In this document: one piece after another, positions 1 to 6,944 of the stretch
Layout: each line of letters opens with the position of its first letter
How positions within the stretch are numbered: the stretch's first letter is position 1
Source of the DNA: Paramuribaculum sp.
GTDB taxonomy: Bacteria; Bacteroidota; Bacteroidia; Bacteroidales; Muribaculaceae
Reading direction: 5' to 3'
DNA: 25,332 bases
Assembly: GCA_029051835.1 (NCBI GenBank)
Contig: JAIDKJ010000364.1
Location: 1-25,332, forward strand
Made by a program: the position numbers and the translations under genes
Notes under the pieces: generated by a model
The model's input: only the letters and a program-made list of their open reading frames with translations
Database searches by the model: none
What the model was told of the DNA's origin: nothing

Positions 1-501
1 CGCCTCCTTGCCGTCGCTCGCGAAAGCCTGACGCGCCACCGATTCGGTGATAACCACCTTGCGGAGATCCGACATCATGTCGGCGCGGTCAAACGGCTTG
101 CCGGCTATGAATTCCAGATCGATGATGCGGAAGAAACCGTCGTCCACGCGCTTGGCGTCGGCGGCGAAGGTGGGGTTACCCTCGGTGTTGGCCAGTACGC
201 TCGTGACATACGGGCAGTAGATGCTCGTCGCCTCGGCCTCCTCCAGCGATTCGGTCAGTTCGGCGGCTATGGCTGTCGACAGATTGCTCTGTATGACATT
301 CTTGTTTGATCCGAATCCTTCGAGGATTCCGCGACCCATGTAGAGAGTGCGGCTGCGCTTCGTTTCGGGAGCGATATCGATGACCGTCACCTGATGGAGC
401 ATCACCACCACCATGATGAGGAATATCGCCAGCGCCGTGCCTATGATGGTCACAGCCGAAATGACCGGCTGCGACCTCAGTTCATACCATATCTGTTTCA
501 T
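1..501 (-). CDS. FtsX/MacB-like ABC transporter permease, third in operon (C-terminus outside window)
   Basis: The first 167 residues of a permease are visible; the reading frame runs off the window edge. It begins MKQIWYELRSQPV, has one membrane segment at about residues 16-38 containing GTALAIFLIM, and continues into a periplasmic domain of the MacB_PCD type. It is clearly paralogous to the permease at 2536-3810: both share the N-terminal YEL(K/R)S(E/Q)PV, the same GTALAIFLIM core, DL(E/Q)FIAGKP(F/Y)D and a TES(V/T)ARQ(A/L)F segment. The start codon is 25 bp downstream of the ATPase stop, so it is probably cotranscribed with it. The family couples cytoplasmic ATP hydrolysis to mechanical movement of a periplasmic domain rather than to classical transmembrane transport. 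The substrate is unknown. Family call is firm; completeness cannot be judged. Confidence 0.85.
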   Translation of the reverse strand, partial: MKQIWYELRSQPVISAVTIIGTALAIFLIMVVVMLHQVTVIDIAPETKRSRTLYMGRGILEGFGSNKNVIQSNLSTAIAAELTESLEEAEATSIYCPYVTSVLANTEGNPTFAADAKRVDDGFFRIIDLEFIAGKPFDRADMMSDLRKVVITESVARQAFASDGKEA

Positions 502-526
502 CTGTTGAGGATGTTTTGCGGGTGGA

Positions 527-1198
527 TCAGATCTGGTGGCCGTCGAAGAAGCGCACTATGCGGTCGGTCTGGCGCGCCTGATCCTCGTTGTGGGTCACCA
601 TCACGATGGTGCGGCCATCCTCCTTGTTGAGGCGGTGGAGTATATCCATCACCTCGGCGCCCATCTTCGAGTCGAGGTTGCCGGTCGGTTCGTCGGCGAG
701 GATTATCTCCGGATTGCCCACAATGGCACGGGCCACGGCCACACGCTGGCACTGTCCGCCCGAGAGCTGCGCGGGCATGTGGCGCAGGCGGTGGGAGAGG
801 CCGACGCGGTCGAGCACTTCGCGCACCATCTGCTTGCGCTCCTTGTCGCTCACGTGGCTGCGGTAGATCAGCGGCAGCTCCACGTTGTCCATCACGTTGA
901 GCGACGGTATCAGGTGGAAGCTCTGGAACACGAAGCCGAGGTTATGGTTGCGGAACGCGGCCAGTTCGCTGTCCTTCATCTTGCCTGTCGGTGTCTGGCA
1001 TATCTCTACGCTGCCCGATGTGGGGCTGTCGAGCAGGCCTATGATGTTGAGCAGAGTCGATTTGCCGCATCCCGATGGACCCATGATGGAGATGAATTCG
1101 CCCTTTTCCACTTCGAGGTTCACGTTTTCGAGAGCCACGGTTTCTATTTCGTTGGTGCGATAGATCTTGTTGATTTTCTGGAGATTGATGATTGCCAT
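527..1198 (-). CDS. ABC transporter ATP-binding protein, MacB/LolD type
   Basis: This is a 223-residue nucleotide-binding subunit. It has Walker A GPSGCGKST (40-48), the Q-loop glutamine in FVFQSF (about 92), signature LSGGQ (145-149), Walker B IILADE followed by PTGNLDS (165-177), and the switch histidine in MVTHNED (203). Length and the LADEPTGNLDS stretch fit the MacB/LolD/FtsE group that powers FtsX-like permeases. I chose the start at 1198 (MAIINLQKINKIY). A longer in-frame start at 1315 would add 39 residues without family similarity and overlap the preceding permease gene. It is the only ATPase in the visible operon, so it probably energises all the permeases beside it. The substrate cannot be told from sequence. 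Confidence 0.95.
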   Translation of the reverse strand: MAIINLQKINKIYRTNEIETVALENVNLEVEKGEFISIMGPSGCGKSTLLNIIGLLDSPTSGSVEICQTPTGKMKDSELAAFRNHNLGFVFQSFHLIPSLNVMDNVELPLIYRSHVSDKERKQMVREVLDRVGLSHRLRHMPAQLSGGQCQRVAVARAIVGNPEIILADEPTGNLDSKMGAEVMDILHRLNKEDGRTIVMVTHNEDQARQTDRIVRFFDGHQI

Positions 1199-1241
1199 AG
1201 TTGTATGTCGTTTTATTTGTATTCTTGTTGGTATTGTATCG

Positions 1242-2531
1242 TCAGTTGTCGATGGAGAGAGCTTCGGCCGGCTCAATGCGCATCGCGCGGCGCGCTGGGA
1301 ACCATATTCCGGCAATGACCATCAGCGCCATCAGTACGAACGATGTGCCGGCGCAGACGGCTATGCGGAGAGCCGTGGAATGATGCGCCCCGTAGTATGC
1401 GCAGATGTCGTAGTGCATCAGCAGGCAGTCGGCGGCCACGGCCAGCGGGGTCACCAGAGCCAGCAGCAGCACTCCCTCGCCGATGAGCCGGCCGAATATG
1501 CCGCGGCGGGTGGCGCCGTTCACGCGGCGTATGGCTATCTCGTTGACGCGCTGCTGGGTGCGGAACCAGAAGGTGCCGAGCAGGCCCAGGAATATGTTGA
1601 TCATCATGAATCCCATGCCTACGGAGTAGTTGCGTATCTGGGTGGTGGTGGAGCGCTGGAAGTTGCGGCGTATGTCGTCGAGCGAGGTGACGTTGGTCAG
1701 CAGATTGTTGCCCACATGGAGATAGTCGGGAGCGGCTGCCATCAGTTTCGCGGCAATGTCGTGGTCATGCTCCGGACGCACTCTGACGGTCAGCTCGTTG
1801 TGATACCACACCATCGCTTCACGGGGATGAATCCCGTCGCGGCACGGATCCATCATCATGAAGGAGCTCCAGGTGTTGAACTGGTCGTATCTCACCGGCA
1901 CCATGGCCGATCCGACCGAAGCCTCGGGATGCTCGCCGTCAATGGTATATTCGGTCAGCTGGAACTTCTTTCCCATCGCCTTCAGTTCGTTGACCGACGG
2001 AAGCGGGTCGCGCGAGCTCTCCGAGAAGAAGTTGTCCGAAAGCAGCACCTTGCCCTCTTCGAGTTGCCGGGCAAGCTCCTCGGGGCTTTCGCCGTTGGCT
2101 CCGCGATAGCGGTATATGATGGGGAAGTCGGGCGTGGCGAAGCGGCGCAGGGCGTTGCCGGTGACGCTGTCGTAGCCCATGGTGATGCCGGAGTTGGAGC
2201 CGTTGAAGGGGCGCGCGTTGTTGGAGTAGGCGGCGGCCTCTATTTCGGGCATCTGCTTGAGCCGGCGCAATATCTCGTAGCGGGCTTCGGTCTGGGCCGA
2301 GTCGTTGGCGTATTCCGGTCGATATTCCGGGCTGGTTTCGGGTATGTCATACATTGTCAGCTCGTAGCAATGGTCATATTCAAAGCCCAGAGGGGCGAAA
2401 TATGTGCGCATGCTCGCATAGAAGTAGTCGCAGATATACCACAGCACAACGCTGACCACCAGGAATTCGAGGGCAAGCCACACGTTGGTGCGCCACTCGT
2501 TGAGCATCTGTCGGAGTAGTTTCTTTTTCAT
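1242..2531 (-). CDS. FtsX/MacB-like ABC transporter permease, second in operon
   Basis: This 429-residue protein has the MacB-type layout. There is one N-terminal membrane segment (about 17-38), a periplasmic domain of about 260 residues, and then three membrane segments (about 303-323, 351-371, 388-411). The conserved cytoplasmic coupling motif after the second segment is visible as RVNEIAIRRVNGATR (328-342), and the protein ends EPAEALSIDN, typical of FtsX-like permeases. Its N-terminus and periplasmic part differ from those of the permeases at 2536-3810 and 1-501, so it looks like the heterologous partner of one of them. The start is 4 bp after the stop of the preceding permease, which implies translational linkage. 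The likely role is one half of a mechanotransmitting exporter working with the adaptor and the single ATPase. Confidence 0.93.
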   Translation of the reverse strand: MKKKLLRQMLNEWRTNVWLALEFLVVSVVLWYICDYFYASMRTYFAPLGFEYDHCYELTMYDIPETSPEYRPEYANDSAQTEARYEILRRLKQMPEIEAAAYSNNARPFNGSNSGITMGYDSVTGNALRRFATPDFPIIYRYRGANGESPEELARQLEEGKVLLSDNFFSESSRDPLPSVNELKAMGKKFQLTEYTIDGEHPEASVGSAMVPVRYDQFNTWSSFMMMDPCRDGIHPREAMVWYHNELTVRVRPEHDHDIAAKLMAAAPDYLHVGNNLLTNVTSLDDIRRNFQRSTTTQIRNYSVGMGFMMINIFLGLLGTFWFRTQQRVNEIAIRRVNGATRRGIFGRLIGEGVLLLALVTPLAVAADCLLMHYDICAYYGAHHSTALRIAVCAGTSFVLMALMVIAGIWFPARRAMRIEPAEALSIDN

Positions 2532-2535
2532 GATG

Positions 2536-3810
2536 TTAAAGTGAGTTTACAATGCTTGCCCGCGAGGCGCGCCATGCCGGCACACCGGTGCAGAGAAGAT
2601 TGAGGATGAAACAGAAGAGCAGAGCCATGCCGAGGGTCGACCAGTGGAGAAGCATCGGCAGCGAGGCCGTGGTCGGGGCGCTTGTGGCACTCATGCCCTG
2701 GTTGAACAGCGACGGAGCCAGCATCAGGGCGAACGCTACCGACAGACCGAATCCGATCAGGCCGGCGATGAGAGTCATCGACAGGTTTTCCATGATCAGG
2801 GAGCCGAGAATGCCGCTGCGGGTGGCGCCATAGGAGCGGCGCACGGCTATCTCCGCCATGCGGCGCTTCACGCGGCTCTGGGTCATCGAGCTGAGGTTGA
2901 TCGCCGGCACGATGAGCAGTATCAGATACACCATCAGACGCGAGCGCCGTGCCTGCTTCAGGTCTGGCTCCACGTTGGCCCACTTGCTCACAGCGTCCTT
3001 TTCGGTGGTGTACGGGCGGTTGCGCCACACATACTGGTAGCCGTTGCCCGCTTTCATCTGAGTGTTGACGCTGGCCTTGATCTTGTCGAGCTCGGCGAGT
3101 ATGGCCGGAAAGTCGCTCTTGTCGCGGGCGAGTATCGTCGACGACAGCATGCCCATGTAGTTGTCGTTCCAGGTGTCCTTCAGCAGCGAGGTGGCTGTCA
3201 GCGGCACCCATAACTGGCTGTAGGCGTGATCGGCCAGTGGCGATACATCCTTGACTATGCCTATGAGGCGGTAGGGGGCGAGGTCGATGAGAAATTCGCT
3301 TCCGATCAGATCCTCTCCGGCTGATCCGAAGAGCTGCCGGGCGGTCGACTCGGTCATCACGGCCAGAGCCTGGCTGCTTTCAAATTGAGCCTGGTCGTAA
3401 GGCTTTCCGGCTATGAACTGCAGGTCGAACACGTCGAAAAAACGGTGGTCGGTAGGCAGTATGTCTACTTTGATCGGAGTGTGGTCGCGCAGAGCCGCCG
3501 AATGGGTGGTGGTCATGCACGCGTATGCGGTCGAGGTTTCGGCCGATTCAAGTGGCTCGATGATATTCTGGTAGGCCCAGTAGCTCATCGGGCCGTTCGA
3601 CGTCCCGTCGCCCCAGTCGGCATGTGTTATCGACATGCTCCCCCAGTGGAGCATACGGTCGCGGTGGCTTTCAGGAGAGTAGGGGGCGGTCTTGACCTCC
3701 TGCATCATCACCACGGTCATGATCAGGAATATGGCCAGCGCCGTGCCTGTGATGGTCACCCACGTGACCACAGGCTCGCTCTTCAGCTCATAGATGAATT
3801 GTTTCAGCAT
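2536..3810 (-). CDS. FtsX/MacB-like ABC transporter permease, first in operon
   Basis: A 424-residue permease with membrane segments at about 15-37, 290-306, 342-365 and 391-411 and a large periplasmic MacB_PCD-like domain between the first two. The FtsX coupling motif is RRMAEIAVRRSYGATR (316-331). It starts MLKQFIYELKSEPV and is a paralogue of the partial permease at 1-501. It lies 19 bp downstream of the adaptor gene and 4 bp upstream of the next permease, so it belongs to the same transcript. Unlike MacB, it carries no fused ATPase domain; ATP is expected from the separate subunit encoded two genes downstream. Function in export of a peptide, lipid or small toxic compound is inferred from the family only. 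Confidence 0.93.
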   Translation of the reverse strand: MLKQFIYELKSEPVVTWVTITGTALAIFLIMTVVMMQEVKTAPYSPESHRDRMLHWGSMSITHADWGDGTSNGPMSYWAYQNIIEPLESAETSTAYACMTTTHSAALRDHTPIKVDILPTDHRFFDVFDLQFIAGKPYDQAQFESSQALAVMTESTARQLFGSAGEDLIGSEFLIDLAPYRLIGIVKDVSPLADHAYSQLWVPLTATSLLKDTWNDNYMGMLSSTILARDKSDFPAILAELDKIKASVNTQMKAGNGYQYVWRNRPYTTEKDAVSKWANVEPDLKQARRSRLMVYLILLIVPAINLSSMTQSRVKRRMAEIAVRRSYGATRSGILGSLIMENLSMTLIAGLIGFGLSVAFALMLAPSLFNQGMSATSAPTTASLPMLLHWSTLGMALLFCFILNLLCTGVPAWRASRASIVNSL

Positions 3811-3829
3811 GTTGTTGGTTGTATAGATG

Positions 3830-5080
3830 TTATTTTTTCAGTTTCAGACGCTCCGATTTGGCGAAGTTGCTCATGTCGCTCACCACCACGCGATCACCCT
3901 TCTTCAGGCCGCTCACCACCTCCACATATTCGTAGTTGGAGTCGCCGAGCTTCACCTGGCGCTTCTCAAGCTCGCCGTCGGAGCTTTCCACGAAGAGATC
4001 GTAGTTGCCCGGACCCTTGAAGAACGGGGCGTTGGCTATCCGCACCACCTCGTCCTTGATGTCACACATCACGAACACGTCGGTGCGCAGACCCGAGCGC
4101 AGCCGCTGGTTGTCATCGTCGTCGAGCATTATGGTGAACGAGATCACGCCGTTTTTCGACAGCGGGGTGACGCTGCTCACGTGGCCGTCGAGCTGGGTCT
4201 TGCCCAGGCGCACTTTGGCATGGGCTCCCGGGCTGACGCGGTCGCCGTAGGAGTCGGCTATCTCGGCGTCGACCTTGAAGTGGCTCAGATCCGATATGAC
4301 GGCCACCTTCTCGCCCTGTCCCACCTGCTGGCCTATGTTGTTGTTGATATATGTCAGCGTGGCTGCGCGGGGCGCGAGGATGCGGGCGTCGTTGAGGGTG
4401 CGCATCTTCTCGGCGTAGTTTTTCTCGAATATGTCGATCTCGATCTGCTTCATCTTCAGCTCGGCGTCCTTCACCTGACGGTCGTTGGCGAGCTGCTGGC
4501 GCAGCTGTTCGAGCTCGAGCACGCCGGTGCGGTAGGCGAGTTCGGCCTCGCGCACCTTCTCGCCGGTGCCGGAGCCTATGGAGTCGAGGCGGCGTTCGTT
4601 GACCACCTCCACGCGCTTGCGGTTGACATCCATCTCTTTTACCTTGAGCTGCATCTCGAGCGACGACAGGTAGGTGTGGTTGGCCAGACGCTGCTGTTCG
4701 AGCTGATAGGTCATGCGGCGGCGTTCGTCGTTGAGTTTGTCCACCTCCACCTGGGCCGACTGAAGGTCGAGCAGCAGCAGGGGAGTGCCGGCGGCAACGC
4801 TGTCGCCCTCGGTGCTGTACACCTCCACGATCTTGGTGGATATCGGCGAGTTGATTATCTCCTCGAAGGCCGGCACCACGCGTCCCGATGCGTTGACCGA
4901 AGTTTCGATCGTGCCCACGTCGGCGGTAGAGAATGTGAGATCGGCGGCATTGACACTGCGTCGCATCATCGACAGCAGCACTGCTATGACCGCTATCACG
5001 GCCAGGCCTATCGAACCCCATTTGATGATAAGGATACGGCGCTCGCGGCGCAACACTTCTTTTGGTATTTCTCTGTCCAT
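3830..5080 (-). CDS. Periplasmic adaptor (membrane-fusion protein, HlyD/MacA type)
   Basis: This 416-residue adaptor would link the inner-membrane permeases to a TolC-like outer-membrane channel. It has a membrane anchor at 17-38, the first half of a lipoyl-like domain at about 80-108 with GDSVAAGTPLLLLD, a long alpha-hairpin rich in Glu, Arg, Lys and Leu (about 108-230), the second lipoyl half (233-263, ARILAPRAATL then GQGEKVAVI), a beta-barrel domain (about 268-340) and a membrane-proximal domain ending in LKKGDRVVVSDMSNF. I chose the start MDREIPKEV at 5080. An in-frame ATG at 5116 would lie inside the predicted -24/-12 promoter, upstream of the expected transcription start near 5100, and adds only 12 residues. 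It is the first gene of the operon. No outer-membrane factor is visible in the window. Confidence 0.93.
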   Translation of the reverse strand: MDREIPKEVLRRERRILIIKWGSIGLAVIAVIAVLLSMMRRSVNAADLTFSTADVGTIETSVNASGRVVPAFEEIINSPISTKIVEVYSTEGDSVAAGTPLLLLDLQSAQVEVDKLNDERRRMTYQLEQQRLANHTYLSSLEMQLKVKEMDVNRKRVEVVNERRLDSIGSGTGEKVREAELAYRTGVLELEQLRQQLANDRQVKDAELKMKQIEIDIFEKNYAEKMRTLNDARILAPRAATLTYINNNIGQQVGQGEKVAVISDLSHFKVDAEIADSYGDRVSPGAHAKVRLGKTQLDGHVSSVTPLSKNGVISFTIMLDDDDNQRLRSGLRTDVFVMCDIKDEVVRIANAPFFKGPGNYDLFVESSDGELEKRQVKLGDSNYEYVEVVSGLKKGDRVVVSDMSNFAKSERLKLKK

Positions 5081-5110
5081 ATATAAATATCTGTATTCGC
5101 TTATTGTGTG

Positions 5111-5126
5111 TGCCAAAACCGTGCCA
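5111..5126 (-). promoter_or_regulatory. Sigma-54 (RpoN) -24/-12 promoter of the ABC exporter operon
   Basis: On the minus strand the sequence is TGGCACGGTTTTGGCA. Compared with the known RpoN consensus TGGCACGNNNNTTGCW it has one mismatch (G for the second T of TTGC). The invariant GG (5125-5124) and GC (5113-5112) have the required spacing. Transcription should start near 5100, giving a 5' leader of about 20 nt before the adaptor start codon at 5080. Palindromic repeats lie at about -70 to -136, where enhancer-binding proteins usually bind. Strong as a pattern; not shown experimentally. Confidence 0.8.
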
Positions 5127-5168
5127 ACAAATCACGGTGTTGTCTTTCAGTGTTTTGTCAAAATTGTA

Positions 5169-5237
5169 GTGTCCGAAATCGGACACTTGTCCGCCCGAAA
5201 TCGGACAGTCGGACATTTTTCGGCGACCACCGGACAC
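5169..5237. promoter_or_regulatory. Clustered TGTCCG/CGGACA palindromes, probable enhancer-binding-protein sites
   Basis: A perfect palindrome lies at 5169-5186, with arms GTGTCCGA and TCGGACAC around AA. Its 13-bp core CCGAAATCGGACA (5173-5185) is repeated at 5195-5207, exactly 22 bp away, or about two helical turns. More CGGACA half-sites lie at 5210-5215 and 5231-5236, and a TGTCCG half-site at 5188-5193. The cluster is centred roughly 75-130 bp upstream of the expected sigma-54 start, the normal place for upstream activating sequences of an NtrC-type activator. The identity of the activator is unknown; such regulators are often encoded beside the operon they control, possibly beyond the window. 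Confidence 0.7.
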
Positions 5238-5279
5238 ATTCCTCACATCCCCCACATCCGTCACATCCCCCACAGATTC
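5235..5279. repeat. Five tandem 9-bp units (CACATCCCC type)
   Basis: Reading the plus strand in 9-bp steps gives CACATTCCT, CACATCCCC, CACATCCGT, CACATCCCC and CACAGATTC. The three central units differ at only two positions. The array lies between the palindrome cluster and the terminator hairpin and touches the last CGGACA half-site. No open reading frame with family similarity crosses it. It could be slippage-prone spacer DNA or part of the regulatory region. Confidence 0.55.
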
Positions 5280-5284
5280 ACAAT

Positions 5285-5315
5285 AAAAAAAGAGATGTCT
5301 CCCGACATCTCTTTT
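5285..5315 (-). terminator. Intrinsic terminator hairpin (possibly bidirectional)
   Basis: A 12-bp perfect stem pairs 5288-5299 with 5304-5315 around the 4-nt loop 5300-5303; the inner arms are AGAGATGTC and GACATCTCT. On the minus strand the stem is followed by a run of six or more T. That is a canonical Rho-independent terminator for the candidate small RNA and for any readthrough from the peptidase gene. On the plus strand a weaker T-rich tract also follows. It isolates the sigma-54 operon from upstream transcription. Confidence 0.8.
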
Positions 5316-5356
5316 CCTTTAAACCTTTATCTTAATCTAATACTATGAAAAACACA
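5285..5356 (-). ncRNA. Candidate short RNA / orphan leader ending in the terminator
   Basis: A -7 box TACTTTTG (5368 to 5361) is followed after a few bases by about 70 nt without an open reading frame that end exactly at the intrinsic terminator. The body contains CATAGTATTAGATTAAG followed by an A/G-rich stretch. From memory this resembles a leader-like sequence recurring in Bacteroidales intergenic regions, but I could not compare it with any database. No gene follows the hairpin directly; the next element is the regulatory region of the exporter operon. It may be a small RNA, an orphan attenuator leader, or simply the 3' untranslated end of the peptidase transcript. No TTTG-like -33 element is obvious. 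Confidence 0.35.
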
Positions 5357-5360
5357 CATG

Positions 5361-5368
5361 CAAAAGTA
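5361..5368 (-). promoter_or_regulatory. Bacteroidetes-type -7 promoter box TACTTTTG
   Basis: On the minus strand TACTTTTG, followed by CAT, matches the Bacteroidetes primary sigma-factor -7 element TAnnTTTG. The same octamer precedes the TonB-receptor gene at 11834-11841. A second TAnnTTTG match (TAAATTTG) lies about 50 bp upstream, near 5413-5420. No TTTG is seen at the expected -33 spacing for either, so the call rests on the -7 box alone. Confidence 0.45.
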
Positions 5369-5504
5369 GTAACAAAAACTGATACAGATAGCACTGTACA
5401 AGTTTATTTAACACAAATTTAACCAAAATCCGAGTTATTGTCTTACATTATGCAATCAAAATATGTTTTTCACTCGTCGCCGCGGTTGCCGGCGCATGAA
5501 ATCG
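5369..5504. other. Intergenic tail behind the peptidase gene
   Basis: This AT-rich stretch follows the peptidase stop codon. A short GC-rich imperfect hairpin (about 5478-5494, arms CGCCG and CGGCG) starts about 11 nt after the stop, but only a weak T tract follows at some distance, so it is at best a poor terminator. I see no coding region with family similarity here. The base composition is much richer in A and T than the surrounding genes, as expected for a promoter-bearing spacer. Confidence 0.5.
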
Positions 5505-6902
5505 TCAGTCTTCGGGAGCGAACATCGGATCCCATGGCGGGAGAAGTTCGGCCTTCTTCGACATGACGGCGCGGGCCTTCGGCGTAAGATATTTCTTGTC
5601 CACCACCAGACGGAACATATACTCGTCCATCCAGCGGTCGGTGATGATCAGGTGGCCGCCGTTGGCGCCCGGACCCCAGCTGTTCTCCACGAGCCATTTC
5701 ACCGGCTGGCCATTCTTGTCGAGATCCACGGCCACGAGGGTCATGGCGTGCGACGAGCCGCTTGCATGGGTCATTACTCTCTGCCGCTTGTCCATCCCGA
5801 AGGTGGTGCCCAGCAGCGAGCCGTAGTCGTAGAAGTCGGGATCGAGCACACCGCGCTCGCGGTCGAGAAACTTGCCTACGTCGCATGAGAAATACATGGC
5901 CGTGGAGTCCTTGATCGATGCTATGGCCATCTCCTTTATATCCTCCATCGGCAGATTGATGTAGGTCCAGTTGCGGCCGTCGTAGGCGTGGCGGTCATAC
6001 TCGATCTCGTAGAGATTGTAGTAAGGACGTGTCGGGTCATTCATCAGCATCACGTAGTCGTCGCTGAGATTGTTGCCCAGGAAGCGGTCGTAGAAGCTGC
6101 GCGGGGTGTAGGTCATGGTGTCGACCGGCTCACCCTTGGAGTTGCGGCGCGTCCAGGTGAATTCCACCGGGGGCTCGCCGAGGTTGAGCACGAGCATACG
6201 GTAGGTTTCGCCGAGCATCTCTGTCTTGCGGCGGGCGAGTTCCGAAGCCTTGGTCTTGGCTTTGGCAGCGTCGCGCAGTTCCAGACCCCATTCGCGGAGT
6301 TTGAGCGAGAGCAGCTGATTGAGTCGCGAGGTGCTGTTCGACGAGTTGGTTTCGGGCATCACTTCGGCGGGAACCACACCGTATTTGCCAACGATGTCGG
6401 CTATGCCGGTAAACTGGCCGCCGTCCGACAGCGGATTGCGGAACAGCCAGTCGACCGTCTTGTCCTCCATCGGACGGTCGGAGGTGTCGATCACTCCCTG
6501 CAGAAACAGGTTGGCCTTCTCAAGCTGGTCGAAGAAGAAGTTGTAGTTCTGCGACAGCTCGGTCATGGGCAGATCGTGCTCGGCCATCATCTGGGCGCGG
6601 AGCACGTTGAGACCCGTGAACAGCCAGCAGCGGCCCGAAGAGCGCTGGTTGGTGATCCCTTTGGAGGGCACGCGGTGGGAGAACTCGTCGCTCATCGGAC
6701 GCCGCGCGTCGAGGTTGCGGGCCAGAGAGTTGATGTCGTTTGCCGTGATGGCATTGCGGATTGCACGGTCGGCCGGAGTGTTTTTGTAGGCCGACTTGAT
6801 GGTGGTCATCATTTCCGGGCTGATACCGCCGGAGGCTTGCTGCGCCGTAGCGCAGAAGCCTCCGAGGATGATGACCGCCATTAACGATGATATACGTCGC
6901 AT
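5505..6902 (-). CDS. Secreted C1B cysteine peptidase (bleomycin hydrolase / PepC-like aminopeptidase)
   Basis: This is a 465-residue papain-fold peptidase of the bleomycin hydrolase/PepC family (peptidase family C1, subfamily B). The oxyanion-hole glutamine and nucleophile sit in NQRSSGRCWLF (Q86, C92), the catalytic histidine in SGSSHAMTLV (H385), and the asparagine in VENSWGPGANGG (N407). These enzymes usually act as aminopeptidases that trim peptides inside a hexameric cage in the cytoplasm. Here an N-terminal signal peptide (MRRISSLMAVIILGGFCATA, cleavage near residue 20; no good lipobox) predicts export to the periplasm or beyond. The gene follows the surface-lipoprotein gene after 42 bp with no obvious promoter, so it is probably the last gene of the receptor operon and may degrade imported peptides. 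The substrate is inferred only. Confidence 0.93.
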   Translation of the reverse strand: MRRISSLMAVIILGGFCATAQQASGGISPEMMTTIKSAYKNTPADRAIRNAITANDINSLARNLDARRPMSDEFSHRVPSKGITNQRSSGRCWLFTGLNVLRAQMMAEHDLPMTELSQNYNFFFDQLEKANLFLQGVIDTSDRPMEDKTVDWLFRNPLSDGGQFTGIADIVGKYGVVPAEVMPETNSSNSTSRLNQLLSLKLREWGLELRDAAKAKTKASELARRKTEMLGETYRMLVLNLGEPPVEFTWTRRNSKGEPVDTMTYTPRSFYDRFLGNNLSDDYVMLMNDPTRPYYNLYEIEYDRHAYDGRNWTYINLPMEDIKEMAIASIKDSTAMYFSCDVGKFLDRERGVLDPDFYDYGSLLGTTFGMDKRQRVMTHASGSSHAMTLVAVDLDKNGQPVKWLVENSWGPGANGGHLIITDRWMDEYMFRLVVDKKYLTPKARAVMSKKAELLPPWDPMFAPED

Positions 6903-6944
6903 AGGCGTGTAGGGTTTATTGATTGGTTTATAGTTCCGGGTATA

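Noticed and set aside
1199..1315. Upstream extension of the ATPase gene to an ATG at 1315
   Set aside because: The added 39 residues show no ABC-family similarity and would overlap the end of the preceding permease gene; the family N-terminus begins at 1198.
536..1318. Long plus-strand reading frames opposite many genes (for example here, 1167-2519, 3827-5086 and 9154-10851)
   Set aside because: They are antisense to well-supported genes and arise from the high GC content and codon bias. Their translations are rich in His, Ala, Val and Gly without domains.
5081..5116. Upstream ATG at 5116 for the adaptor gene
   Set aside because: It falls within the -24/-12 promoter and upstream of the expected transcription start near 5100.
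5169..5279. CRISPR-like array
   Set aside because: The repeats are 6-18 bp palindromes or contiguous 9-bp units, with no regular spacer pattern and no cas genes in the window.
5345..5422. A 25-codon plus-strand reading frame beginning ATGAAAAACACACATGC
   Set aside because: It has no ribosome-binding or promoter support and lies antisense to the -7 box and candidate small RNA. Its length is expected by chance in AT-rich DNA.
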